In this document: in pieces, positions 54,784 through 63,362 of the stretch
Numbering within the stretch: position 1 is the stretch's first letter
Layout: each line of letters opens with the position of its first letter
Assembly: GCF_007746075.1 (NCBI RefSeq)
Contig: NZ_CP036339.1
Coordinates: 2,552,885-2,616,884, forward strand
DNA length: 64,000 bases
Direction: 5' to 3'
Source of the DNA: Lacipirellula limnantheis
Lineage (GTDB): Bacteria > Planctomycetota > Planctomycetia > Pirellulales > Lacipirellulaceae
Notes under the pieces: model-generated
Database searches by the model: none
The model's input: the letters and a program-made list of their open reading frames with translations, nothing else
What the model was told of the DNA's origin: nothing
Program-made: the position numbers and the translations under genes

Positions 54784-55896
54784 ATGCTCTTGTTCGTTCG
54801 TATAGTCGTTCTCATGGCACTTGGCGCTGGTGCCTTCGCCAGTGTCAATGCGGCAACTTACAAGGCAAAACTTCTCAATCCGAGTGGTGGCCCGCAAGTT
54901 GTCGCAGTCGAAGTTGCCGACAGCACGATCGGAGGTTATCGCACCGAGGCGTCTGGAAACCGTCATGCGATCCGCTGGCACGGCTCAGTTCCAACGGCAC
55001 TTGATCTTCATCCTAACGGATTTGTCGAGTCCCAGATTTTTGCGATTGGAGAGAATCAACAAGGTGGACTTGGAAGACTCACTAACGGTCGATCGCATGC
55101 ACTATTGTGGCGAAATACCGCCGCTTCAGTCATTGATCTTCATCCGCCTGGCTTCACATCTTCGGAAATTGACGATGTGTTCGGGGACAGTCAAGTTGGC
55201 CTTGGAACTGGTGCAACTACCGGGGGAGGCGTTCATGCGTTGCTGTGGCGCGGATCAGTATCGAGTGTAGTCGATCTCCACCCAGTAGGGTTTGAGCGGA
55301 CATTTGGTAGAGCTCTGACCGCCACCCAGCAAGTTGGCTCCGGATATGGTTCGCTGACGGGAGGCGAAGAGCATGCGCTACTTTGGAGCGGTACTAGCGC
55401 TAGCATGGTCGATCTGCATCCTGGTGGTTTCATAGCAAGTATGGCCGTCGGTATTTCCAATGGAATACAGGTGGGCTCTGGGTTGGTATCAGGAACGGAC
55501 GTAAGCCATGCGCTCGTATGGAAGGGAACGGCGGCTAGCGTCGTCGATTTTCATCCCGCTGAGTTCAGATCGAGCGCGGTTTCCGACGCGGCAGGAGCTT
55601 ACCAAGTCGGCACCGGGGCGCTTTCTGACGGCGCCACGCGTGCTCTGCTTTGGGAAGGAACGCCCGATAGCGTGATTAACTTGCATTCAACACTCGCTAA
55701 CTTGGGGCAATTCACCCGTTCGACTGCCCATGCCGTTAATGCACAAGGCGTCGTAGTCGGCTCCGCGCGCTCTGCCGCTGGATTCACTTACGCTGTGATG
55801 TGGTCGCCCATTCCCGAACCAGCAGCAAGTGTACTGGCCATGGCCGGATTTGCGGCGGTGGCTTCTAGACGGTGCAGAAGCGCACGTGTCTTTTGA
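54784..55896 (+). CDS. PEP-CTERM protein with about seven 'HALLW' repeats
   Basis: 370 aa. Signal peptide, then tandem units of about 50 aa each including HALLW-x-GTAASVVDLHP and xGF. Such HALL/HAF-type repeats probably fold into a beta propeller. It ends with IPEPAASVLAM, a hydrophobic helix and RRCRSARVF, the PEP-CTERM sorting signal. Island cargo; the role is unknown. Confidence 0.78.
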   Translation: MLLFVRIVVLMALGAGAFASVNAATYKAKLLNPSGGPQVVAVEVADSTIGGYRTEASGNRHAIRWHGSVPTALDLHPNGFVESQIFAIGENQQGGLGRLTNGRSHALLWRNTAASVIDLHPPGFTSSEIDDVFGDSQVGLGTGATTGGGVHALLWRGSVSSVVDLHPVGFERTFGRALTATQQVGSGYGSLTGGEEHALLWSGTSASMVDLHPGGFIASMAVGISNGIQVGSGLVSGTDVSHALVWKGTAASVVDFHPAEFRSSAVSDAAGAYQVGTGALSDGATRALLWEGTPDSVINLHSTLANLGQFTRSTAHAVNAQGVVVGSARSAAGFTYAVMWSPIPEPAASVLAMAGFAAVASRRCRSARVF

Positions 55897-55936
55897 GTAA
55901 GCACTAAAAACGAGCTTGCACCGCACTCGGCCCCCC

Positions 55937-56392
55937 ATGCTCACCTACCTCCGCTACGCCCTGGCGACCGTTTGCATCGCGGCGAGCGTTGGGTGTTTGG
56001 CGTTGTGGTGGAGAAGTGCGACCCATTATGAGATGACCCTCGGAAGTCTTAATAATTCGCAGCTTTTTCAGCTGTACGCCTATTGTGGCGGTTGTAAGGT
56101 TGGGCTCGGTGACTTCGGGCCGACCAACTGGAAATACGACTGGAAATACAAGTCAGTCGAATTCGATCCTGAGTTTGCATCTTTAAACTCTTCCCGTCCG
56201 CACTTCGCCGCGTCAGTGAGATACCAACCACGCACATCGCTTCGCGTTTCTTTCCCTCTCTGGTATTCCACCTTAGTCTTCGCCCTCGCCGGCGTAGCCT
56301 CTCTACGTCTTGGCCGACGCTTCACTATCCGCTCGGCGATCATCGCCACGACCGTCGTAGCTGGGCTGCTGGGGATGGCGGTGATTCTGTAG
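55937..56392 (+). CDS. Small membrane protein, copy A of the duplicated cassette
   Basis: 151 aa with an N-terminal helix (MLTYLRYALATVCIAASVG) and two helices near the C-terminus (STLVFALAGVASLRL, SAIIATTVVAGLLG). It is homologous at both ends to the protein at 58232-58813; the soluble middle is diverged. No family assigned. Confidence 0.7.
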   Translation: MLTYLRYALATVCIAASVGCLALWWRSATHYEMTLGSLNNSQLFQLYAYCGGCKVGLGDFGPTNWKYDWKYKSVEFDPEFASLNSSRPHFAASVRYQPRTSLRVSFPLWYSTLVFALAGVASLRLGRRFTIRSAIIATTVVAGLLGMAVIL

Positions 56393-56459
56393 GAAGCTCC
56401 CGCGCCGGCGGTTAGAATGCGGGATATTCATTTCCCATCCCGAGCTCAGGGAAGGTCAG

Positions 56460-56615
56460 ATGTCAGCCTACATTCCGATGCTCGCCCTAATCGTAATGAT
56501 CGCATTCGCCCTGGCGGTCGTCGGGTTGATGGGCTTAGCCGCGTGGGCGCTCGTTCGAGTGATCCGTCGAAATCCGCCACAGTCGGGGCTCTGGGATCAT
56601 CGAAGTCAACGCTGA
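56460..56615 (+). CDS. 51-aa single-pass membrane protein
   Basis: Too short for a usual gene call. ATG 56460 has GGAAGG five bases upstream. The product is MSAYIPMLALIVMIAFALAV, then VGLMGLAAWALVRVIRR, a transmembrane helix with a basic cytosolic end. It sits in the same position as the C-terminal helix of the homologous gene at 58232, which may be a fusion of this piece. Confidence 0.55.
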   Translation: MSAYIPMLALIVMIAFALAVVGLMGLAAWALVRVIRRNPPQSGLWDHRSQR

Positions 56616-56688
56616 CTCCGGCCGGGAGGCTGGGGGCGGTGGTAGTGAGAACACCCCAAAGTAAGGCAACTTTATTCACGGTCACTTT

Positions 56689-57300
56689 ATGAAACAAACC
56701 GCCTTACTCGCGGCGTTCATCGCAACAGCGTTCTTCCGCCCGGTCGTCGCCGCCGAGTTCGTGGTAAAGCCTAACATTTCCCCCAACAACGTTTATAGCT
56801 TCTACGTTGATGGCGGCAATTTCAACGGGTCTTTCGATACTATTTTTTTCCAAGCGAAGAGCTATCGAGGATCTTTCATCAATACATTTAGCGGTGCCAC
56901 TTGGGACGTTGTTCGTCCACCGGGCGACCCCTTCACCTACCCGAACCGGATGTTGACGGCCGATCCGCTGGACTGGCCGGGCGGCCTGGCCCTCACTCAA
57001 GTTGGCTTGACTAACACCAGCCAAGAGTTGTCGTTCACGGCCGGGAAGCTTGGCGGTACGATCACGACTGCCGCTGAGCCCGGCGGCGACTTGTTCCTTG
57101 GAAATGTGATGACGAGTAGCGGAGGCGGTTTTTCCTTCCAGGTTCAACTTATATCGGCCGGAAACATCCTCTATGATTCGGGCATTAATACCATTCCGCT
57201 CACAGATCCAACGTTTCCCGAACCGAGTGGCTTGGTGATCGCCGCGGTGGGGATGGTCGGCCTCCTCTCCTCACGCCGCCTTCGCCGTCCGCAGGGATGA
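56689..57300 (+). CDS. PEP-CTERM protein, copy A
   Basis: 203 aa. Signal peptide ending VVAAE, a beta-rich domain (IFFQAKSYRGSFINTFSGA), and the PEP-CTERM end FPEPSGLVIAAVGMVG then RRLRRPQG. It is nearly identical to 58895-59506 in both protein and about 60 bases upstream. Confidence 0.82.
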   Translation: MKQTALLAAFIATAFFRPVVAAEFVVKPNISPNNVYSFYVDGGNFNGSFDTIFFQAKSYRGSFINTFSGATWDVVRPPGDPFTYPNRMLTADPLDWPGGLALTQVGLTNTSQELSFTAGKLGGTITTAAEPGGDLFLGNVMTSSGGGFSFQVQLISAGNILYDSGINTIPLTDPTFPEPSGLVIAAVGMVGLLSSRRLRRPQG

Positions 57301-57312
57301 GGGGGAAGGGCG

Positions 57313-57600
57313 TCAGAACTCACCGATTCGTCCGTAGGGATACGCAGCCTCTGGGAACAGGCTCCGGAGTTGATTGATCTCTTGAGCGTCCATTGCCGGA
57401 TCGACTAGCAGCGCGTTGTAGCCGCTCTCGCCGAACAGCCGCAGCAAGCCAGGAGCGGGGACTGGGTGCCCTCCTGCGACGCGGCCAGACCTTATCGCCT
57501 CTCCCCGCTGATTGTGCCAGTCGACATGCCGCCACATCACGACCGCCACGATCGCCGTGACGGCCAGCATGACGCGAAGGGTGAAGCGGGGGCGGAGCAT
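57313..57600 (-). CDS. Small 'RFTLR-x-ML' membrane protein
   Basis: 95 aa. The N-terminal membrane helix RFTLRVMLAVTAIVAVVMWR is followed by a short domain with APGLLRLFGESGYNALL. Paralog of 57616-57957 and 59931-60263. This is a large planctomycete family of unknown function. Confidence 0.7.
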   Translation of the reverse strand: MLRPRFTLRVMLAVTAIVAVVMWRHVDWHNQRGEAIRSGRVAGGHPVPAPGLLRLFGESGYNALLVDPAMDAQEINQLRSLFPEAAYPYGRIGEF

Positions 57601-57615
57601 GGGGAGCTTGCTAGT

Positions 57616-57957
57616 TCAAGGAAGACTTCTAGTCGGCATTGGAGTGGCAAATACCGCTTCTGCTTCAGGAAAGAGTTTCTTCACTCGTTTGAGTTCCCCC
57701 TCCCGGTGAATTGGATCGCGATAATGAACCGTGAACTCGTTGTAGCCTCGCTCGCCGAAGATGCCGAGCAAACCAGGAGCAACCGGCGGAAAACTCGATT
57801 GCTTCAAATTAAAGGTCGGCACTACTTCGCCGGTTGCGATTGCCGCTCGGCGTTGTCGAATCCAGTTCAGATGGTAGCCAAAGAAAAGAGCTAGCAGCGT
57901 CATCACCACCAGCATGGCGCGGAGCGAGAACCGCGGTAGTAGCCGACGCAATGACAT
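57616..57957 (-). CDS. Small 'RFSLRAML' membrane protein
   Basis: 113 aa. N-terminal RFSLRAMLVVMTLLALFFGY, then APGLLGIFGERGYNEF. Paralog of the neighbours at 57313 and 59931; a tandem arrangement within the duplicated cassette. Confidence 0.7.
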   Translation of the reverse strand: MSLRRLLPRFSLRAMLVVMTLLALFFGYHLNWIRQRRAAIATGEVVPTFNLKQSSFPPVAPGLLGIFGERGYNEFTVHYRDPIHREGELKRVKKLFPEAEAVFATPMPTRSLP

Positions 57958-58231
57958 GATTCGTGGCAGTCTATCAGAAATCCGACCGCACCAGATGCCC
58001 CAGTTCGCGCGCTCGACGGTGGGCGAAGGGAATCACACCAGCCAAGCGAGAATCGCGTGAGCGTGGCGCTGAGGGCCTCTCCGCTCGAATGGGCTTTGAG
58101 CTACGCGAAGACTACTCACGCGTTCCCGACACGCGAAGGGGCGGGGGGCGATTCAAAATCTCCGAGCAAGGCAAAAGGGGACCCTATTGATGGACCGTCC
58201 GATAACGCCTGCCGTTGCTAATCGTTCCCAC

Positions 58232-58813
58232 ATGCTCACCTACCTCCGCTACGCCCTGGCGACCGTTTGCCTCGCGGCTAGCGTTGGGTGTTTGGCATTG
58301 TGGGGATGGAGTTACACTTATTTTTACCAAGCGATCTTAGGCATTCCCTTTAAGGTGGAAAGGGTGTGTTTGACGGCATCTTACGGCAACTTTGATGTGA
58401 TCGCTGAAGAACCCGGCTCGCACTTTCCATTTAAACAACGATGGTTGTTCACGACAAAACACAATGACTCGATCGATAGATTTTGTGACATGGGTATGGC
58501 GCGGCGCGCGGGCTTCGACTGGGGACTCGTGGGCGGTTACGGTCCCCTCTGGTATCCCGTGCTCGTCTTCGGTCTCTCGGGCGTCGGAGTTCTGAGGCTC
58601 AACCGCTTCACGCTCCGCTCTGCGATCATCGCCACGACCGTCGTGGCTGGACTGTTGGGGGTGGCGGTGGGGATGAGAAATGATTTGGCGGCGGTTAGAA
58701 TGCGGAGAATGCTCGCCTACTATCTAGAATTCGGCCCCATCGAAACGGCAGTCGTACTCGTTCTGGGAGCGATTGCCGCCGCCATTCTCGTCAAGCTGAA
58801 GCGCAACGTGTAA
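58232..58813 (+). CDS. Membrane protein, copy B of the duplicated cassette
   Basis: 193 aa. The first 20 residues and the segment RSAIIATTVVAGLLG match copy A at 55937. It has an extra C-terminal helix (ETAVVLVLGAIAAAILVK). ATG 58232 aligns with the copy-A start; an upstream ATG at 58187 is in frame but not conserved. Confidence 0.68.
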   Translation: MLTYLRYALATVCLAASVGCLALWGWSYTYFYQAILGIPFKVERVCLTASYGNFDVIAEEPGSHFPFKQRWLFTTKHNDSIDRFCDMGMARRAGFDWGLVGGYGPLWYPVLVFGLSGVGVLRLNRFTLRSAIIATTVVAGLLGVAVGMRNDLAAVRMRRMLAYYLEFGPIETAVVLVLGAIAAAILVKLKRNV

Positions 58814-58894
58814 GGCAATGGCCCCGGCCGGGAGTCTGGGAGCGGTTGTAGTGAGAACACCCCCAAGTAAAGCAACTTCATCCACGGTCACTTT

Positions 58895-59506
58895 ATGAAA
58901 CAAACCGTCTTACTCGCGGCGTTCATCGCAACAGCGTTTTTCCGCCCGGTCGTCGCCGCCGAGTTCGTGGTAAAGCCTAACATTTCCCTCAACAACGTTT
59001 ATAACTTCTACGTTGATGGCGGCAATTTCAACGGGTCTTTCGATACTATTTTTTTCCAAGCGAAGAGCTATCGGGGATCTTTCATCAATGCAAACAGCGG
59101 TGCCTCCGCGGGCGTCCCCCGTCCACCGGGGGATCTCTTCACCTACCCGAACCGGATGTTGACAGCCGATCCGCTGGATTTTCCGGGCGGCCTGGCCCTC
59201 ACGCAAGTTGGCTTGATTAACAACGGCCAAGAGTTGTCGTTCACCGTTGGTAAGCTTGGCGGTACGATCACGACCGCCGCTGAGAACGCCGGAGACTTGT
59301 TCCTCGGGAACGTGATGATGAGTAGCGGAGGCGGTTTTTCCTACCAGATTCAACTCATATCAGCGGGAAATGTCCTCTATGATACGGGCATCAATACCAT
59401 TCCGCTCACAGATCCAACGTTTCCCGAACCGAGTGGCTTGGTGATCGCCGCGGTGGGGATGGTCGGCCTCCTCTCCTCACGCCGCCTTCGCCGCCCGCAG
59501 GGATGA
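58895..59506 (+). CDS. PEP-CTERM protein, copy B
   Basis: 203 aa, more than 85 percent identical by eye to 56689-57300, with the same FPEPSGLVIAAVG sorting signal. The segment after the conserved YRGSFIN (ANSGASAGVPRP versus TFSGATWDVVRP) has diverged most. Confidence 0.82.
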   Translation: MKQTVLLAAFIATAFFRPVVAAEFVVKPNISLNNVYNFYVDGGNFNGSFDTIFFQAKSYRGSFINANSGASAGVPRPPGDLFTYPNRMLTADPLDFPGGLALTQVGLINNGQELSFTVGKLGGTITTAAENAGDLFLGNVMMSSGGGFSYQIQLISAGNVLYDTGINTIPLTDPTFPEPSGLVIAAVGMVGLLSSRRLRRPQG

Positions 59507-59522
59507 GAGAGTAGTAGTTTAG

Positions 59523-59879
59523 ATGATTCACCCAGCACACTACTTGATCACGCCTAAGCCAGAGCTCGTCGCGCTCATCGGCACGAATAGTGATCCCGAC
59601 GTCTTGTACATTCTTGAGCGGCAGCTCTGGGAAAACCACGAGGGAGACAGGATCTCACGGGACGCTCAAGCCAAACGAGTAAAGAGAGCATTCGCCACGC
59701 AGGCCGTAGACATGCTGCGGAACTTTCCGGGGCTTCAGCAGATGCAGTTTTCGAGTCCAGCGACATCCGTTGATTTCGATCGATGGTGGATCGCCGAAAA
59801 ATTTGAGATGTGTGAGGAAGTCGAGGATATCGAAGAGCGGTACGGTCTCGACGGGAAAGGCGGTAGCGATTGGAACTAA
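59523..59879 (+). CDS. Hypothetical cytosolic protein of the island
   Basis: 118 aa, acidic with no membrane segment. No family recognised. Ribosome-binding site weak (GAGAGAG at a long distance). It lies between copy B and the minus-strand membrane protein. Confidence 0.5.
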   Translation: MIHPAHYLITPKPELVALIGTNSDPDVLYILERQLWENHEGDRISRDAQAKRVKRAFATQAVDMLRNFPGLQQMQFSSPATSVDFDRWWIAEKFEMCEEVEDIEERYGLDGKGGSDWN

Positions 59880-59930
59880 CGTCCCACTCGTAGGGTGAAG
59901 CGGTGGCGGGGCATGGGAAGCCGATATTCG

Positions 59931-60263
59931 TTAATAGCCGCCGTCTGGATCGCTGAAATCGACTTCCCGAATCTCGGCCTCCGGAAAGAGTCGTCTCAAT
60001 CGCGCACGTTCAGGTTCACTAATCAGGCTCGTGTCCACCACAATCCTCGTGTGTCCGCCTTCGCCAAAGAGCCACAGGAGCCCCGGCGCGGGAGTCAACG
60101 TGTCTTCCGCGAATGCGCCTCTAGGGGAAACCCCGTCTCTAAACGCAGCATGTCGTTGCCGTATCCAGAGAAGGCTGTAGCAACACCAAAGGCAGAGCAC
60201 CGTTATCGCCACGAGCATGGTTCTGACTGAGAACCGCGGTCGCAAGTGACGCAGCAGCTTCAT
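59931..60263 (-). CDS. Third small 'RFSVRTML' membrane protein
   Basis: 110 aa. N-terminal RFSVRTMLVAITVLCLW, then APGLLWLFGEGGHTRI. Paralog of 57313 and 57616. The open frame extends to 60329 without conservation. Confidence 0.7.
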   Translation of the reverse strand: MKLLRHLRPRFSVRTMLVAITVLCLWCCYSLLWIRQRHAAFRDGVSPRGAFAEDTLTPAPGLLWLFGEGGHTRIVVDTSLISEPERARLRRLFPEAEIREVDFSDPDGGY

Positions 60264-60707
60264 TCGCGGCAGTCTATCAAGAAAACGACCGCACCAGATG
60301 CCCCAGTTCGCGCGCTCGAAGATTGGCAAGCGGAATCACACCGGCGACCGTCCGAGCGCGAGAGGAGGGCTGCTAGCGCGCGTAGCGGCGTGGCCGTGAC
60401 TTCACGACGTGGAGACTACTCTCCAGGTTTCCGATTTATGAAGGGGCGGGAGGCGATTAAGAATCTCATGGCGAGCACGCCGCGCCCGTCGTCAGCGAGC
60501 CGCCGGAGGCGTTCAATCGGTCGACCGCCATTCTGACCAGCCACTGATGCTTTCCAAGCGAGCGAAGCTGCCAGGCGTCCTCGATCAGCGTTTCCCTGCT
60601 GACTGTAAGGTGGCGGACTGCCGATGAAGCAGCAAAGCGGCGTGGAGTGCGTCGGATGACTCGTCGGGCGATGGAAGATGCGTCGATTGATCGGCGTTGA
60701 CAGCAAG
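60264..60707. other. Gene-free right end of the island
   Basis: About 440 bases. The first 200 are a diverged copy of 57958-58180 (part of the duplication). No gene or promoter was recognised in the remainder before the attR region. Confidence 0.4.
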
Positions 60708-60992
60708 TCAGTCATGGTGGCTGACTCCGGCTAATTCCAAGATTCGCTGACGGACGGCACTTGGAAGCGTCGGCCATCGGCAAACCAACAATTCGGTCTC
60801 GGCTTGGACTTGGTGCAAATCGGCTGAAACTGCACCGGAAAACGCAGCGCATTTGAACGACGAATCTCCTAAGTTGCTTTCATGTATGGTGTTTAGGTCG
60901 TTCGATTCGAGTCCCGACAGGCTCATTTCAGCTCTTGAGCAGTTAGTGAGGAGGAGCGGTCGTCCGAAATTCCGCGGCGACCGCTCGCCCAC
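60708..60992 (-). pseudogene. Detached integrase C-terminus joined at attR to chromosomal sequence
   Basis: The minus strand reads MSLSGLE through the core in the same frame as the integrase at attL, then continues SNDLNTIHESNLG, to LLVCRWPTLPSAVRQRILEL and a stop after 65 further codons. That last stretch looks like the end of planctomycete integrases (WP-x-LP-x-AVR-x-x-IL). The residues before the core (60927-60992) come from the chromosome. In the excised circle this piece would complete the integrase. Confidence 0.85.
60906..60926 (+). other. attR: second copy of the 21-base core
   Basis: Exact copy of the tRNA-Lys 3' end present at attL; flanks differ on both sides (GTCGTTCGA before, TTCAGC after). 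The flanking sequence to the right is ancestral chromosome. Confidence 0.92.
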
Positions 60993-61205
60993 GCTCCGCT
61001 GCTGGCTCTTGCAGTTGCATAGCGCGCGGCGTCATCAAGCGCATTTTGTTCGAGTTAACGTGACTTATCACGGTCGGCGTCACTGGTTGGGCGAGATTTT
61101 CTGGGCGATCATCGCTGAATGCCCAATTCAATTGAAGGCAACTGCCGTTCGACGAATTGTTCGGACTCAGACAGACCCGACCCTTGTCATCATCGCGCAG
61201 TTACT

Positions 61206-62153
61206 ATGAACCGCGATTGCCGATTGTTTGCTGCGTTACTATTGCAGATTGGGCTTGCGAGCACTCCGACCACGGCACGCGAGGGCCCGCAAGTGATCGG
61301 CGATGAAGTGAGCGCTCCGCCGGCCATAGCGCCCGCGAAGTCGACTGAGACGGGGTTGCTTCTGGAGCCGCCGCTCGATCTCGCCTGGTACACGCGTGAA
61401 AAGTTCGTGGAGCAAAGTTCGACGGTTGGCGTCGAAAAGATCCGCAAGGCGTGGACGTCGCCGGTCGTTCCTCTAGACGCTCCAACCCGCCCGGAGGCGC
61501 GCGGCCTAACCGAGGAGGAGGTGAAGCACTACATGCGCGAGGCCAAACGACGCTTCGACCGCGGCGGCGCGATCCCCGTTTCGGACGTCGGGCTGATTAG
61601 TACCCAAGAGGACGTCATTCGGCAGCCAATGCTGAATCACATCTCCGCTTTCGAAAATGACGCGGTCCGCGTCTATTTGTTGGTGCAGAAGACGGCGTCG
61701 GACGCAGGCTGGGGGTACTTTGCGATCGTCCAGGACATGACGCTTGATCCGCCGCGCGACTACTATGCGCAGATCCACACGGAATCAGACATCCGTTTCG
61801 AGGGAACCAGTTGCTACAAGTGTCATTCGTCGGGACCCCTTGCGATCCACCCCGCACGCGAAGACCTAGTGCTTGATGCGAAGCTCGCAGCCGCGTTCAA
61901 CCAGCATGTTAGCGAGCAAGTCAGATCGGAGTTTCACTTTCCATCGAACTCGCCGATGCCGCCGCAGGGAAAAGCCCTCGCGTTAGAGGCCTGCACCGCG
62001 TGCCATGCGGAAGACGGAGTGCGCGCGCCGCTCTATCAGGTCCACTCCCACCCGATCCGCGTGCTGGTCGACTTCGGGTACATGCCCCCTGACGAACGAC
62101 TTTCGCCTGAAGAGATTACGGAACTGAGGGCGTGGCTGGATGCAAAGGAATGA
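61206..62153 (+). CDS. Exported cytochrome c family protein with two heme motifs
   Basis: 315 aa with a signal peptide. Two CxxCH motifs: CYKCH near residue 200 and CTACH near 262, each followed by GxxxxP-like context. Both hemes would be attached in the periplasm. The N-terminal 150 residues are not of a known class. ATG 61206; the open frame extends upstream to 61119 without signal-like sequence. First chromosomal gene to the right of the island. Confidence 0.8.
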   Translation: MNRDCRLFAALLLQIGLASTPTTAREGPQVIGDEVSAPPAIAPAKSTETGLLLEPPLDLAWYTREKFVEQSSTVGVEKIRKAWTSPVVPLDAPTRPEARGLTEEEVKHYMREAKRRFDRGGAIPVSDVGLISTQEDVIRQPMLNHISAFENDAVRVYLLVQKTASDAGWGYFAIVQDMTLDPPRDYYAQIHTESDIRFEGTSCYKCHSSGPLAIHPAREDLVLDAKLAAAFNQHVSEQVRSEFHFPSNSPMPPQGKALALEACTACHAEDGVRAPLYQVHSHPIRVLVDFGYMPPDERLSPEEITELRAWLDAKE

Positions 62154-62558
62154 ACGCGATTGCCGGTCCATCTCGGCGGCTGCCCGCGAAAGTCGATCGG
62201 TCGGCCTGCGGGTTGCCGAGTTCAGCGCCTAGGTTGTTGCGGTGATTGGCGGGGGGCCTCACGCATTGGGCAGTTGCCAATTGCCGATTGGCTTCTAGTA
62301 TTCATTCTCCAAGTACGCGAAACCAAGCCGGCCAACTCGGTTGGTGTCCAGAGGTCGGCCGGCTTGGTGGAGCGTGTGCGGCCATCATTTGGTGCTCGAG
62401 CTGTGCCCCTCGGGCTCCGGCCGGCGAAGTTCCTTGGCAGCATCGATGCTATCACTCCGACCTTGCGAACTTGTAATCCCATCCGTCTTGGTTGGAATTG
62501 ATCCCAGCGCCGACAATCCGTCCTCGTTTTTAGCGACGCGCCTCGCGGGGATGACGGA
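62154..62558. other. Gene-free gap of 405 bases
   Basis: No gene or clear promoter recognised. CAGTTGCCAATTGCCG near 62270 is a short imperfect dyad. Confidence 0.3.
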
Positions 62559-63299
62559 ATGGGTCTGCAACGAGAGCTGGAGTCACAAGGTCAGTGGCTA
62601 TTTCGCTGGCGCAGCTTCCTGCCGCTAGCAATCGCGCCGCTCTTCGGCATCGCCCTCGTCAACACTAGTCGGCCATTCGGCAGCTATCGGTTCCATGAGT
62701 ATTGGGAGTTTTTCTGTTTAGGCGTCTCATTCACGGGGCTGGCGATTCGCGTCATGACGGCCGGCGTCGTTCCCGCGGATACTTCAGGACGGAATACGAA
62801 AAGCCAGCTCGCCGCCAGCCTGAACACATCGGGCGTCTACTCGGTCGTGAGACATCCGCTGTATGTCGGCAACTACCTGATCGGTCTCGGAGCGGCACTG
62901 GTTCCGTTCGAGTGGTGGCTGGCGACCGTTTATACCTTGGCTTATTGGATTTACTACGAACGGATCATGTTTGCCGAAGAGCAATTTCTCCGGGCGCAGT
63001 TCGGGGCGACGTTCGAGGAGTGGGCTCGCCGCACGCCCGCCTTTCTCCCCAAGTTCAAGGCTTGGCGGCCGGCTGACTATAGCTTCTCGATCCGCACGGT
63101 GCTCCGGCGAGAATACACGGCGTTGCTGGTGGTCATTGCCCTGCATGCCGCGATTGAAACCGCCGAGCACTGGTTCATCGACGGCCGGATCGTCTACGAG
63201 ATTTTTTGGGGCTGTTTGTTAGGGTTTGGCGTGCTGTCTTACCTCATCGTGCGATCAATCAAAAAGAACACTCAATGGCTTGAGCAACCGGGGCGATGA
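62559..63299 (+). CDS. ICMT/PEMT-like integral membrane methyltransferase
   Basis: 246 aa. Several membrane helices. The motif RHPLYVGNYLIGLG (R-H-P-x-Y-x-G) with upstream TSGVYSVV and downstream YYERIMFAEEQFL is that of isoprenylcysteine carboxyl methyltransferase and phospholipid methyltransferase family members. The substrate is unknown. It uses S-adenosylmethionine. Confidence 0.75.
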   Translation: MGLQRELESQGQWLFRWRSFLPLAIAPLFGIALVNTSRPFGSYRFHEYWEFFCLGVSFTGLAIRVMTAGVVPADTSGRNTKSQLAASLNTSGVYSVVRHPLYVGNYLIGLGAALVPFEWWLATVYTLAYWIYYERIMFAEEQFLRAQFGATFEEWARRTPAFLPKFKAWRPADYSFSIRTVLRREYTALLVVIALHAAIETAEHWFIDGRIVYEIFWGCLLGFGVLSYLIVRSIKKNTQWLEQPGR

Positions 63300-63362
63300 C
63301 CGGCTGCACGATTGCAACGAGGACATGGCCCTGCCAGCGGCCGAGCTGGGCGCGGCGCCTGA

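Larger units (their letters stand above)
55937..60480. repeat. Tandemly duplicated membrane/PEP-CTERM cassette
   Basis: Order in copy A: membrane protein, PEP-CTERM protein, small minus-strand membrane proteins. The same order reappears in copy B at 58232-60263. Noncoding blocks also match: the 60 bases before each PEP-CTERM gene, and CGACCGCACCAGATGCCCCA with surrounding bases at about 57983 and 60285. Confidence 0.75.
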
